Shown piece after piece: positions 7,228 through 15,409 of a stretch of 64,000 nucleotides of DNA. Every line of letters begins with the position of its first letter. Positions within the stretch are counted from its first letter, which is position 1. The stretch lies in assembly GCF_001941825.1 (NCBI RefSeq), contig NZ_CP019038.1, positions 2,604,001 to 2,668,000 on the forward strand. Reading direction: 5' to 3'. Made by a program: the position numbers and the translations under genes. This DNA is from Massilia putida. GTDB taxonomy: Bacteria > Pseudomonadota > Gammaproteobacteria > Burkholderiales > Burkholderiaceae_D. The notes under the pieces were generated by a model, which saw only the letters and a list, made by a program, of their open reading frames with translations, was not told the origin of the DNA and did no database searches.

Positions 7228-8612
7228 ACGCACATACGGGCCGCTGGAAGTCCTACCTGAAGGACTGCGGCAACGTGGTCGATTTCGTCGAGCCGATGCA
7301 AGTGTCGGGCCGCGTCACGCGCGTCGCGGGCCTCGTGATGGAATGCGTCGGCCTCAAGCTGGCGGTCGGCAGCGCGTGCATGATCCCGGTCGCGTCCGGC
7401 GCGCGTATCGAAGCGGAAGTCGTCGGCTTCGAAGGCGATCGCCTGTTCCTGATGCCGCAGTCGGACGTCGAAGGCGTCGTGCCCGGCTCGCGCGTGTTTC
7501 CGGTCGAAGCGAGCGTGCCGAAGCCCGGCACCGTGGCGCATCCGCGCCGCCGTCCGATGGACCGCGCGCGCCACCTGCCCGTCGGCTGGGGCCTGCTGGG
7601 CCGCGTCGTCGACGGCGCCGGCCGCCCGCTGGACGGCAAGGGTCCCGTCGTCACCGAACATATGGGGCCGCTGAACGCGCGTCCCATCAACCCGCTCGAC
7701 CGCGCACCGATCTCGGACACGCTGGACGTGGGCGTGCGCGCCATCAACTCGATGCTCACGGTCGGCCGCGGCCAGCGTCTCGGCCTGTTCGCCGGCACGG
7801 GTGTCGGCAAATCGGTTCTGCTCGGGATGATCGCGCGCTACACGACGGCGGACGTGATCGTCGTGGGCCTGATCGGCGAACGGGGCCGCGAGGTCAAGGA
7901 ATTCATCGAACAGATCCTCGGCGAGGAAGGCCTGGCCCGCTCGGCCGTCGTGGCCGCGCCGGCCGATGCGCCGCCGCTGATGCGCCTGCAGGGCGCCGCG
8001 TACGCCACCGCCATCGCCGAGCACTTCCGCGACGAGGGCCGGAACGTCCTGTTGATCATGGATTCGCTCACGCGTTATGCGATGGCCCAGCGCGAGATCG
8101 CGCTCGCCATCGGCGAACCGCCGGCGACCAAGGGTTATCCGCCGTCGGTGTTCGCGAAACTGCCCGTGCTGGTGGAACGCGCGGGCAACGGCCAGGCGGG
8201 CGGCGGCTCGATCACGGCGTTCTACACCGTGCTGTCCGAGGGCGACGACCAGCAGGACCCGATCGCCGACGCGGCGCGCGGTATCCTGGACGGCCACATC
8301 GTGCTGAACCGGAAACTGGCCGAGGCGGGCCACTACCCCGCCATCGACATCGAACAATCGATCTCGCGGGCGATGCACGGCATCACGTCGCGCGAGCACC
8401 AGCACGCGGCGCGCACCCTGAAGCAACTGTACTCGCGCTACGAGCGCTCGCGCGACCTGATCAGCGTGGGCGCCTATGCGCCGGGCACGGATCCGGTGCT
8501 GGACAAGGCGATCGCGCTGCACGAGCGTATCGAGGCATTCCTGTGCCAGGAAATCCATGACAACGTCGGCATGTTGCAGAGCTTGGGGGAATTGACCTCG
8601 CTGTTCGGCTGA
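7224..8612 (+). CDS. fliI: Flagellum-specific ATP synthase FliI (type III export ATPase)
   Basis: This 462-residue protein has Walker A A-G-T-G-V-G-K-S at residues 190-197, Walker [10 protein letters not shown], and the conserved [14 protein letters not shown] segment of F1-beta-like export ATPases. It energises unfolding and delivery of axial proteins to the FlhA/FlhB gate. ATG 7224 is chosen because it overlaps the fliH stop (ATGA); a TTG 9 nt upstream is possible but less likely. The neighbours fliH and fliJ are its physical partners. Confidence 0.97.
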   Translation: MNAHTGRWKSYLKDCGNVVDFVEPMQVSGRVTRVAGLVMECVGLKLAVGSACMIPVASGARIEAEVVGFEGDRLFLMPQSDVEGVVPGSRVFPVEASVPKPGTVAHPRRRPMDRARHLPVGWGLLGRVVDGAGRPLDGKGPVVTEHMGPLNARPINPLDRAPISDTLDVGVRAINSMLTVGRGQRLGLFAGTGVGKSVLLGMIARYTTADVIVVGLIGERGREVKEFIEQILGEEGLARSAVVAAPADAPPLMRLQGAAYATAIAEHFRDEGRNVLLIMDSLTRYAMAQREIALAIGEPPATKGYPPSVFAKLPVLVERAGNGQAGGGSITAFYTVLSEGDDQQDPIADAARGILDGHIVLNRKLAEAGHYPAIDIEQSISRAMHGITSREHQHAARTLKQLYSRYERSRDLISVGAYAPGTDPVLDKAIALHERIEAFLCQEIHDNVGMLQSLGELTSLFG

Positions 8613-8647
8613 TTGGCCGGAACGACCATCGGTATACTTGACCTACC

Positions 8648-9088
8648 ATGGCCAACGCATCCGCACTCGACACCCTGATCGACCTCGCCCAGCGCGAGTC
8701 CGACGCCTGCGCAAAGCGCCTGGGCGTCGCGCTCAAGGCCGTCGAGGATGGGGAACAAAAGCTGCAGATGCTGCTCGGCTACCGCGACGACTATGCGAAC
8801 AAGCTCGACGCGGCGCAGATGGCGGGCATCACACCGTTCGCGCACCAGAATTTCGTCGCCTTCCTCGGCAAGCTGGAACAGGCGATCGACGGCCAGCGCG
8901 AGGTGCTCAAGCACGCGCGCGTCAAGGCCGACATGGAAAAAAAGGGATGGCAGGAAAGCGAGCGCAAGCGCCTGTCGTATCGGACCCTGAACGAGCGCGC
9001 GGCGCTTCAAGCCCTCGCGCTGGAAAGCAAGCGCGACCAGAAAATGATGGACGACTTTGCAGCACGGACGGCGCGCGCCAAGCGTTGA
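8648..9088 (+). CDS. fliJ: Flagellar export chaperone/ATPase central stalk FliJ
   Basis: This 146-residue protein is almost entirely charged alpha-helix and would form an antiparallel coiled coil: L-x-x-L-I-D-L-A-Q-R-E-S-D in the first helix, and a second helix rich in K, E and R. Length and position between fliI and fliK match FliJ, which inserts into the FliI hexamer and contacts FlhA. The 35-nt gap after fliI has no strong Shine-Dalgarno sequence. Confidence 0.93.
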   Translation: MANASALDTLIDLAQRESDACAKRLGVALKAVEDGEQKLQMLLGYRDDYANKLDAAQMAGITPFAHQNFVAFLGKLEQAIDGQREVLKHARVKADMEKKGWQESERKRLSYRTLNERAALQALALESKRDQKMMDDFAARTARAKR

Positions 9089-9121
9089 CCGGCGCCTTGA
9101 ATAACCGAAGCGACAAGCGAC

Positions 9122-10414
9122 ATGACCACGACTTCCATTACCCAACAGCTCAACTCGACGTCCGGCGTCAACCAGCGCACCAACGGCGCGAACGCCAACG
9201 CCGCCAGCGACGGCAGCCAGTTCAGCGCCATGTTGTCCGGCGAAATGGAACGCAGCAGCGCCGCGCTCGCGTTCATGCCGGCCCCGGCGCCCGCTCCGGC
9301 CCCGAAACAGGACGCGGCCAAGCCGCAAGAAACCGACAAGCCCGCCCAGGCCGACGCAACGCCGCAGCCGCCCGCCAAGCCGGCGGACAAGGCCGAGGCG
9401 GGCGAAGCGAAAGACGACGCCGCCGACAAGTCCGACGACAAGTCCGATGACGACGCCGCCGCCAAGACCGGCGACCCGGCCAGCGCCATGCTCGCGCTGA
9501 TGGCCAGCCTGCACAAGCCGGGCACGGACGCCAAGACGACGACGGCCCAGGCCTTCGATGCGCTCTCCGGCAAGGGCAAGCGCACGGACGCCGGCCAGCT
9601 GGCCGCGCTGCAGGCCGCGATGAAGTCGGTATCGAAGGAAGCCGGCACGGACGCGGCCGGCGCCAAGACCTTCTCCGCCACGTCGATCAAGAACCCGGCC
9701 CTGGCCGCGGCCGGCGCCGATCTCGGCGCGGACAAGGCCGCCGCGGCCACGGCCGACCTGCGCGGCACGGCGGGCAATATCAAGCTCGATGCCAAGCCGC
9801 AGCTGGATGCCGCCGACTTCACCCTGCAGCAGGCGCGCGACGCCGCCCTGCTCGCGCAGAAGGAACAGGCCCCGACGGCGATCGCCACCGCGGCCGCGCA
9901 GCTGCAGTCGGCGACGCTGGAAGCCGCCCAGGCCGCTGCCGCCAGCGAAGAGCTGACGGCGCACGTGGGGACGGATGCGTGGAACGACCAGGTCGGCCAG
10001 AAGGTCGTCTACATGGTCGGCGCCGAAGACCAGACCGCGTCGCTGACCCTGAACCCGCCGGACCTGGGGCCGTTGCAGGTGGTGCTGTCCGTCTCCAACG
10101 GCCAGGCCGACGTGACGTTCTCGTCGAACCAGCTGGAAGTCCGCCAGGCGCTGGAAAACGCCCTGCCCCGCTTGCAGGAAATGATGAGCGAGAGCGGCAT
10201 CGCGCTGGGCAATGCCACCGTCAACGCGGGCATGTCGAACGGCGGCCAGGCGCAGCAGGACCAGGCCGCGGCATCGAGCGGTTTCGGCCGGGGCAACAAT
10301 GGCCGCGGCCATGGCGGCAACGATGCGGGAACCGTGGTGGGCGAAGCCACGGTCCGGCCGGCCACGCGCACGGCGGCCATCGGCGACCGCGGGATGGTCG
10401 ATACGTTCGCATAA
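9122..10414 (+). CDS. fliK: Flagellar hook-length control protein FliK
   Basis: This 430-residue protein has a low-complexity Ala/Lys/Asp/Pro-rich N-terminal two-thirds (A-P-A-P-A-P repeats around residue 60, then K-S-D-D-K-S-D-D), as expected for a secreted ruler. The C-terminal Flg_hook domain is at about 290-380 with W-N-D-Q-V-G-Q-K-V, A-S-L-T-L-N-P-P-D-L-G-P-L-Q-V and F-S-S-N-Q-L-E-V-R-Q-A-L-E. FliK measures hook length and switches FlhB specificity. It ends the fliF-fliK run and is followed by a strong hairpin at 10440. A second FliK-like C-terminal domain is at the window start. Confidence 0.95.
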   Translation: MTTTSITQQLNSTSGVNQRTNGANANAASDGSQFSAMLSGEMERSSAALAFMPAPAPAPAPKQDAAKPQETDKPAQADATPQPPAKPADKAEAGEAKDDAADKSDDKSDDDAAAKTGDPASAMLALMASLHKPGTDAKTTTAQAFDALSGKGKRTDAGQLAALQAAMKSVSKEAGTDAAGAKTFSATSIKNPALAAAGADLGADKAAAATADLRGTAGNIKLDAKPQLDAADFTLQQARDAALLAQKEQAPTAIATAAAQLQSATLEAAQAAAASEELTAHVGTDAWNDQVGQKVVYMVGAEDQTASLTLNPPDLGPLQVVLSVSNGQADVTFSSNQLEVRQALENALPRLQEMMSESGIALGNATVNAGMSNGGQAQQDQAAASSGFGRGNNGRGHGGNDAGTVVGEATVRPATRTAAIGDRGMVDTFA

Positions 10415-10439
10415 ACAATTTCAGCAATATCGGCCGTCG

Positions 10440-10476
10440 GGTGGGGTGATCGATGCGGGGCATCGATCACCCCACC
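10440..10476. terminator. Perfect 17-bp hairpin after fliK
   Basis: Arms 10440-10456 and 10460-10476 are perfectly complementary around a GGG loop; the left arm begins GGTGGGGTGATCGATGC. It lies 26 nt after the fliK stop and before the fliL promoter region, so it probably ends the fliF-K transcript. There is no T tract on either side, so it may instead be a palindromic repeat unit. Confidence 0.55.
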
Positions 10477-10554
10477 GTACGTTTGGATAAAGCCTCGACA
10501 ACAAATCCGTCAAGAAACAACGAGATACCCCAGGTTCCTCCCTCTTTTCGACCG

Positions 10555-10582
10555 TTGCCGCTGCTCACTTTTTCCCGATAAT
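10555..10582 (+). promoter_or_regulatory. Candidate sigma-70-like promoter for fliL
   Basis: TTGCCG (10555-10560), a 16-nt spacer and GATAAT (10577-10582) lie about 40 nt before the TTG start of fliL and after the fliK hairpin. The adjacent string CCCGATAA resembles a FliA -10 but no TAAA element lies at the right distance, so a housekeeping or class II promoter is preferred. This is pattern matching only. Confidence 0.35.
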
Positions 10583-10623
10583 GACATAATGACGGCACGA
10601 TCCAACAGTGGGACCGAATACTC

Positions 10624-11169
10624 TTGAAAGCGAATCCAAAAATCAAAGCCGATCCGAAAGCGGATGTGGCAGCCCCAGCAGTCACCGGCAAAGGCAAGCT
10701 GCTCGTCATGATCGGCGCGGCCGTGCTCGTGCTAGCCCTGGGCGGCGGCGCCGGCTGGTACTTCCTGCACAAGAGCAGCACTGAAAGTGCGGCGGCCGAG
10801 CCGGCCAAGAAAGACCACGCGGCCGGCAAGAAAGCGAAGAAAAAAGACGACGCCAAGCCCGAATACGTCGCGATCGAGCCCTTCACGGTCAATCTGCAAC
10901 CGGAACACGGCGACCAGTATCTGCAGGTCGCGTTCACGCTGCAGGTCGACAGCGCGGAACAAGTCGAGCTCATCAAGGCCAATATGGCCAAGGTGCGCAG
11001 CCGCGTGCTGCTGCTGTTGTCGGGCAAGAAAGCGTCCGATATCAGCACGGTGGAAGGCAAGCAGCAGCTGGCCGGCGAGATCCTCGCGGCGGTCAACGCA
11101 CCGTTCGTCGAACACGGCGACGAACAGGAAGTGTCGGACGTTCTCTTCACTTCCTTTATCATCCAGTAA
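10624..11169 (+). CDS. fliL: Flagellar basal body-associated protein FliL
   Basis: This 181-residue protein has one membrane helix at about residues 25-47 (L-V-M-I-G-A-A-V-L-V-L-A-L), a Lys/Ala linker, and a periplasmic FliL domain: Y-V-A-I-E-P-F-T-V-N-L, Y-L-Q-V-A-F-T-L-Q-V, and the ending V-L-F-T-S-F-I-I-Q. FliL rings surround the stator units and support torque. The start is TTG; the next Met falls inside the membrane helix and would remove the cytoplasmic tail. It heads the fliLMNOPQR run. Confidence 0.93.
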   Translation: MKANPKIKADPKADVAAPAVTGKGKLLVMIGAAVLVLALGGGAGWYFLHKSSTESAAAEPAKKDHAAGKKAKKKDDAKPEYVAIEPFTVNLQPEHGDQYLQVAFTLQVDSAEQVELIKANMAKVRSRVLLLLSGKKASDISTVEGKQQLAGEILAAVNAPFVEHGDEQEVSDVLFTSFIIQ

Positions 11170-11198
11170 AGCAGAAGTCATTACGGTAAAGCTGCATC

Positions 11199-12182
11199 AT
11201 GGCCGATAATTTTCTCTCACAGGAAGAAGTCGATGCCCTCCTCAAAGGGGTCAACGGCGATCAGGACGACGTCGCGACGCCTGAAGACACCTCGGGAGTC
11301 CGCACGTATAACCTGGCAACGCAGGAGCGGATCGTCCGCGGCCGCATGCCGACGCTCGAGATCATCAACGAGCGTTTCGCCAGGTATCTGCGGGTCGGCC
11401 TGTTCAACTTCCTGCGCCGCTCCGCCGAGGTGTCGGTGGGGTCGGTGCGCGTGTCGAAGTACAGCGAGTTCATCCGCAACCTCGTCGTGCCGACGAACCT
11501 GAACCTGATCCACATGAAGCCGCTGCGCGGCACGGCGCTGATGGTGTTCGACCCGGGCCTCGTATTCCTGCTCGTGGACAACCTGTTCGGCGGCGACGGC
11601 CGCTTCCACACGCGCGTGGAAGGCCGCGACTTCACGCAGACCGAGCAGCGCATCATCATGCGCATCCTCGACATCGTGTTCGAGGCATACGCCAAGTCGT
11701 GGGAACCGGTGTATCCGATCGAATTCGAGTACATCCGCTCGGAGATGAACACGCAGTTCGCCAACATCGCCACCCCGAATGAAGTCGTGGTATCGTGCAC
11801 TTTCACCATCGAGCTCGGCTCGGTGTCGGGCCAGATCCACTTCTGCATGCCCTATTCGATGGTCGAACCGATCCGCGACGCGCTGACGTCGAGCATCCAG
11901 GGCGAGGCGCTGGAAGTCGACAAGCGCTGGATCCGCCTGCTGACGCAGCAGATCCAGGTGGCGGAAGTGGAACTGGTTGCCGTGCTGGGCCACGGCAAGG
12001 CGAATTTCGACGAAATCCTGAACATGAAGGTCGGCGACGTGATCCCGATCTCGGTCCCGGAAACGCTCCAGGCCACCGTGGACGGCGTGCCCGTCATGGA
12101 CTGCAGCTACGGCGTGTTCAACGGACAATATGCGCTGAAGGTCGAAAAACTGCTGGCGAACAGCGAAACCTTCAACAAGTAA
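11199..12182 (+). CDS. fliM: Flagellar motor switch protein FliM
   Basis: This 327-residue protein starts with the CheY-P-binding peptide-like segment M-A-D-N-F-L-S-Q-E-E-V-D-A-L-L near the N-terminus. A CheC-like middle domain follows (P-T-L-E-I-I-N-E-R-F-A-R, and G-T-A-L-M-V-F-D-P at about 110-120, F-G-G-D-G), then a C-terminal SpoA domain. FliM forms the C-ring wall with FliG and FliN and reads chemotaxis signals. No chemotaxis genes are in this window. Confidence 0.97.
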   Translation: MADNFLSQEEVDALLKGVNGDQDDVATPEDTSGVRTYNLATQERIVRGRMPTLEIINERFARYLRVGLFNFLRRSAEVSVGSVRVSKYSEFIRNLVVPTNLNLIHMKPLRGTALMVFDPGLVFLLVDNLFGGDGRFHTRVEGRDFTQTEQRIIMRILDIVFEAYAKSWEPVYPIEFEYIRSEMNTQFANIATPNEVVVSCTFTIELGSVSGQIHFCMPYSMVEPIRDALTSSIQGEALEVDKRWIRLLTQQIQVAEVELVAVLGHGKANFDEILNMKVGDVIPISVPETLQATVDGVPVMDCSYGVFNGQYALKVEKLLANSETFNK

Positions 12183-12200
12183 GCAACACAGGAGAGAAAC

Positions 12201-12626
12201 ATGTCCGATACTCAAGACGACCAAAGCAGCCTCGACGACGATTGGGGCGCGGCGATCGCCGAGCAGGCCGCCGCGGAAGCTGCTGCACTGGCCAGCCAGC
12301 AGCAGGCAGCGTCGGCCGCCGTGTTCAAGGATTTCTCGAACAAGGGCCCGCGCCCGGAAACGCCGAACGACATCGACTTCATCCTCGACATCCCCGTCCA
12401 GCTGACGGTGGAACTGGGCCGCACGAAGATCGCCATCAAGAACCTGCTGCAACTGGCGCAGGGTTCGGTGGTGGAACTGGACGGCCTGGCGGGCGAACCG
12501 ATGGACGTGCTCGTCAACGGCTGCCTGATCGCCCAGGGCGAGGTGGTGGTCGTGAACGACAAATTCGGTATCCGCCTCACCGACATCATTACCCCGTCCG
12601 AGCGCATCCGCAAGCTCAACAAATGA
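12201..12626 (+). CDS. fliN: Flagellar motor switch protein FliN
   Basis: This 141-residue protein has an acidic, Ala-rich N-terminus, then the SpoA domain at about 60-138: I-L-D-I-P-V-Q-L-T-V-E-L-G-R-T, L-L-Q-L-A-Q-G-S-V-V-E-L-D, and G-E-V-V-V-V-N-D-K-F-G-I-R. FliN forms the base of the C-ring and docks FliH. AGGAG precedes the ATG by 7 nt. The stop overlaps the fliO start (ATGA). Confidence 0.97.
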   Translation: MSDTQDDQSSLDDDWGAAIAEQAAAEAAALASQQQAASAAVFKDFSNKGPRPETPNDIDFILDIPVQLTVELGRTKIAIKNLLQLAQGSVVELDGLAGEPMDVLVNGCLIAQGEVVVVNDKFGIRLTDIITPSERIRKLNK

Positions 12627-13435
12627 CGGCGCGCCTGCTGACCATCCTTGCCCTGAGGTTGATCCTCACGCTGCCGCTGACCGCTTGCGCGGCCCAGCAG
12701 CCGGGGCCTGGGCAGGCAGCGGGGCCATCGGCGGCTGCGACGACCAGCGCCGGGCAGGATACGCGGCCGGCCGCGCCGGCGCCGGCGCCCGCCGTGACGG
12801 AACCGGCCGCGGCGCCGGCACACCAGGCGGCGCAGCCAAGCGCCCCGTCCGCAGCGCATCCCCGCGCCATGGCAGGCACGAAGACCGGCGCCGCCACGTC
12901 GCCCGCCACCGCCGCCCCGCCGGCGCCCACCGTCCAACCCGATACCGCTGCCGCGCCGTCCGGCATGGCGGCACCCGCCAACCCGGCCGCACCCGACGTC
13001 GCCGCGCCCCGTCCCGCTACGCCGGGCGTCGCTACGCCGGGCGTCGCCGTTCCGCCCGTCACGATGCCGTCCGGCTCGTCCACCGGCAGCCTGCTGCAGA
13101 CGCTGTTCGCGCTGATCCTCGTGCTGGCCGTGCTGGGCGCGCTCGCCTGGTTCCTCAAGCGCTACGGACCCAAGGTCGGCGGCGGCAATGCCAATCTGCG
13201 CGTCGTCGGTTCGCTGAATCTCGGCGGCCGCGAGCGCATCGTGGTGGTCGAAGTCGGCAATGAATGGATCGTGGTCGGCGCATCACCCGGCCGCATCAAC
13301 GCGCTGGCGACCATGCCGCGCCAGGACGGGCAACACGGCGACACGGGTGGCGCGAACGCGACGCTCGCGCCGCATGCTCCCGCGGCGCACAGCTTCGCCG
13401 ACTGGCTCAAACAGACGATCGACAAACGCAAGTGA
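12623..13435 (+). CDS. fliO: Flagellar biosynthetic protein FliO, with long Pro/Ala-rich periplasmic region and a lipobox-like N-terminus
   Basis: This 270-residue protein is much longer than enteric FliO. The FliO core is C-terminal: a membrane helix at about 155-177 ([16 protein letters not shown]), W-F-L-K-R-Y-G, then the cytoplasmic fold [20 protein letters not shown]. FliO helps assemble FliP rings of the export gate. The N-terminus is a signal-like stretch ending L-P-L-T-A-C (Cys22), which fits a lipobox, followed by about 125 Pro/Ala/Thr-rich residues. Overlaps with fliN (ATGA) and fliP (TGATG) fix both ends. Confidence 0.88.
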   Translation: MTARLLTILALRLILTLPLTACAAQQPGPGQAAGPSAAATTSAGQDTRPAAPAPAPAVTEPAAAPAHQAAQPSAPSAAHPRAMAGTKTGAATSPATAAPPAPTVQPDTAAAPSGMAAPANPAAPDVAAPRPATPGVATPGVAVPPVTMPSGSSTGSLLQTLFALILVLAVLGALAWFLKRYGPKVGGGNANLRVVGSLNLGGRERIVVVEVGNEWIVVGASPGRINALATMPRQDGQHGDTGGANATLAPHAPAAHSFADWLKQTIDKRK

Positions 13436-14187
13436 TGCTCAATAAACGACTCCTGCTGGGATCAGCAATGCTGGGCCTGGTAGCACTGCCGCTGGCGGCG
13501 GCGGTGGCCGCGCCCGCCATCCCCGCTTTCACGACGAGCCCGGCCCCGGGCGGCGGCACCGCGTATTCTTTGCCGGTGCAGACGCTGCTCCTGATGACGG
13601 CGCTGACCTTCATCCCGGCCGCCCTGCTGATGATGACGAGTTTTACCCGCATCATCATCGTCCTCTCGCTGCTGCGCCAGGCGCTCGGCACGCAGACGGC
13701 GCCGCCGAACCAGGTGATGGTGGGCCTCGCGCTGTTCCTGACCTTGTTCGTGATGGGCCCGACGTTCGACCGCATCTACACGGAAGCCTACGTGCCGCTG
13801 CAGGAAAACCGCATCCAGATGGGCGAGGCGATGGACAAGGCCGCCGCGCCGCTGAAGGGTTTCATGCTCAAGCAGACGCGCCAGTCCGACCTCGCCCTGT
13901 TCGTCAAGATCTCACGCACGCCCGCGCTGCAGGGCCCGGAAGACGTGCCGCTGCGCGTGCTGATCCCGTCCTTCATCACGAGCGAACTCAAGACGGCGTT
14001 CCAGATCGGCTTCGCCATCTTCATCCCGTTCCTCATCATCGACATGGTCGTCGCGTCCGTGCTGATGTCGATGGGTATGATGATGATGTCGCCGGCCGTG
14101 ATCTCGCTGCCGTTCAAGCTGATGCTGTTCGTGCTCGTCGACGGCTGGCAATTGCTGCTGGGCTCGCTGTCCCAGAGTTTCTACTGA
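13435..14187 (+). CDS. fliP: Flagellar export gate protein FliP
   Basis: This 250-residue protein has a signal peptide (cleavage near A-V-A-A-P), then the conserved membrane core: [34 protein letters not shown] and [16 protein letters not shown]. Five FliP subunits, with FliQ and FliR, form the export channel. The ATG overlaps the fliO stop. Confidence 0.97.
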   Translation: MLNKRLLLGSAMLGLVALPLAAAVAAPAIPAFTTSPAPGGGTAYSLPVQTLLLMTALTFIPAALLMMTSFTRIIIVLSLLRQALGTQTAPPNQVMVGLALFLTLFVMGPTFDRIYTEAYVPLQENRIQMGEAMDKAAAPLKGFMLKQTRQSDLALFVKISRTPALQGPEDVPLRVLIPSFITSELKTAFQIGFAIFIPFLIIDMVVASVLMSMGMMMMSPAVISLPFKLMLFVLVDGWQLLLGSLSQSFY

Positions 14188-14197
14188 AGAGGACCAT

Positions 14198-14467
14198 ATG
14201 ACTCCGGAAAGCGTCATCGCAATGGGCCGCACGGCCATGGAAGTCACGCTGATGGTGTCGGCGCCACTGCTGCTGGTCGCGCTCGTCATCGGCCTCGTCG
14301 TCAGCATCTTCCAGGCCGCCACGCAGATCAACGAGCAGACCCTGTCCTTCATCCCCAAGCTGGTTGGCGTGTTCATCGCGCTCGTGCTCGCGGGGCCGTG
14401 GATGATCACGGTCATGACCGACTACATGCGCAACCTCTTCAGCGGGATTCCGCAGATGATCGGTTGA
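14198..14467 (+). CDS. fliQ: Flagellar export gate protein FliQ
   Basis: This 89-residue protein has the normal family length and two membrane helices. The signature F-Q-A-A-T-Q-I-N-E-Q-T-L-S-F-I-P-K spans residues about 41-57. It is an export gate subunit with FliP and FliR. GAGGA lies 6 nt before the ATG, and fliP is 10 nt upstream. Confidence 0.97.
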   Translation: MTPESVIAMGRTAMEVTLMVSAPLLLVALVIGLVVSIFQAATQINEQTLSFIPKLVGVFIALVLAGPWMITVMTDYMRNLFSGIPQMIG

Positions 14468-14486
14468 CGCGCGCCTCGACTCGTCG

Positions 14487-15308
14487 ATGATTTCGTTCAC
14501 CACGACGCAGCTGTATGCGTGGATCGGCGGCCTCTTGTGGCCGTTGACGCGCATCCTCGGGCTCGTCGCGGTGGCGCCCGTGTTCGGCAACACGGCCGTG
14601 CCGATCCTCGTCAAGACGACGCTGGGCGTGCTGCTGGCCGGCATCATCGCGCCCTCGCTGCCGGCCGTGCCCGCCGTCGATCCGACGTCGTGGGCGGGGC
14701 TCATGATCGTCGCGCAGGAACTCCTGATCGGCGTGGCGATGGGCTTCGCCATGCGCCTCGTGTTCGCCGCCGTCGAATTCGCCGGCGAAGTCGCCAGCTC
14801 GACGATGGGCTTTTCCTTCGCCACCTTTTTCGATCCCAGCTCGGCCGGACGCTCGTCGGCCATCAGTCAGTTCCTCGCCCTCGTCGCGACGATGGCCTTC
14901 CTCGCCATGAACGCCCACCTCGTGCTGATCGAGGCGCTGGCGGAAAGCTTTTTCACGTTGCCGATCTCGGCCACGCCGATGTCGCTGTCCGCGCCGCTGG
15001 AGATGGTGCGCTGGGGCAGCCACGTGTTCTCGGCCGGCCTGCAGATCGCGATGCCGATCGTCGCCGCCATGCTCATCACCAACATCGCGCTGGCGATCCT
15101 GACGCGCGCGGCGCCGCAGCTGAACCTGTTCGGCATCGGCTTCCCGATCACGCTGGGCGCCGGGTTCCTCGTCATCAGCCTGACCTTGCCGTACCTCGGC
15201 ACGCCGCTGCAGAACCTGTTCAACCAGGGGATCGAGGCGGGGCGCAAGATCCCCCGCGTCGGGGCGCAGCGGCCCGGGCCACGGCAGATACCGACGCCAC
15301 CGCGGTAG
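14487..15308 (+). CDS. fliR: Flagellar export gate protein FliR
   Basis: This 273-residue protein has about six membrane helices. Family segments include L-W-P-L-T-R-I-L-G-L-V-A-V-A-P-V-F, G-E-V-A-S-S-T-M-G-F-S-F-A-T-F-F-D-P, and A-P-Q-L-N-L-F-G-I-G-F-P-I-T-L near residue 210. FliR completes the FliPQR gate. It is the last gene of the fliL-R run and converges on flgL. Confidence 0.96.
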   Translation: MISFTTTQLYAWIGGLLWPLTRILGLVAVAPVFGNTAVPILVKTTLGVLLAGIIAPSLPAVPAVDPTSWAGLMIVAQELLIGVAMGFAMRLVFAAVEFAGEVASSTMGFSFATFFDPSSAGRSSAISQFLALVATMAFLAMNAHLVLIEALAESFFTLPISATPMSLSAPLEMVRWGSHVFSAGLQIAMPIVAAMLITNIALAILTRAAPQLNLFGIGFPITLGAGFLVISLTLPYLGTPLQNLFNQGIEAGRKIPRVGAQRPGPRQIPTPPR

Positions 15309-15340
15309 GCGGCTCACCGAGTCCACGCGTAACGTTTGCG

Positions 15341-15409
15341 AAATTCGGGGTCAGAGCGAGATGCACGGTTCGGTGGACAGGACTAGGGGGAGGTCCAGCC
15401 CCCGAATTT
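15341..15409. repeat. Inverted repeat with GGGGTCAGAGC core between fliR and flgL
   Basis: Ten-nt arms AAATTCGGGG (15341-15350) and CCCCGAATTT (15400-15409) enclose about 49 nt. The left end continues as CGGGGTCAGAGC, identical to the core of the palindrome at 1392-1449, but the interior differs, so this looks like a diverged or partial copy. The right arm overlaps the flgL stop codon. It may terminate both convergent operons. Confidence 0.6.

Noticed and set aside
10571..10582. CCCGATAA as a FliA -10 for fliL
   Set aside because: No TAAA-type -35 at 11-nt spacing; a TTGCCG/GATAAT promoter fits better.
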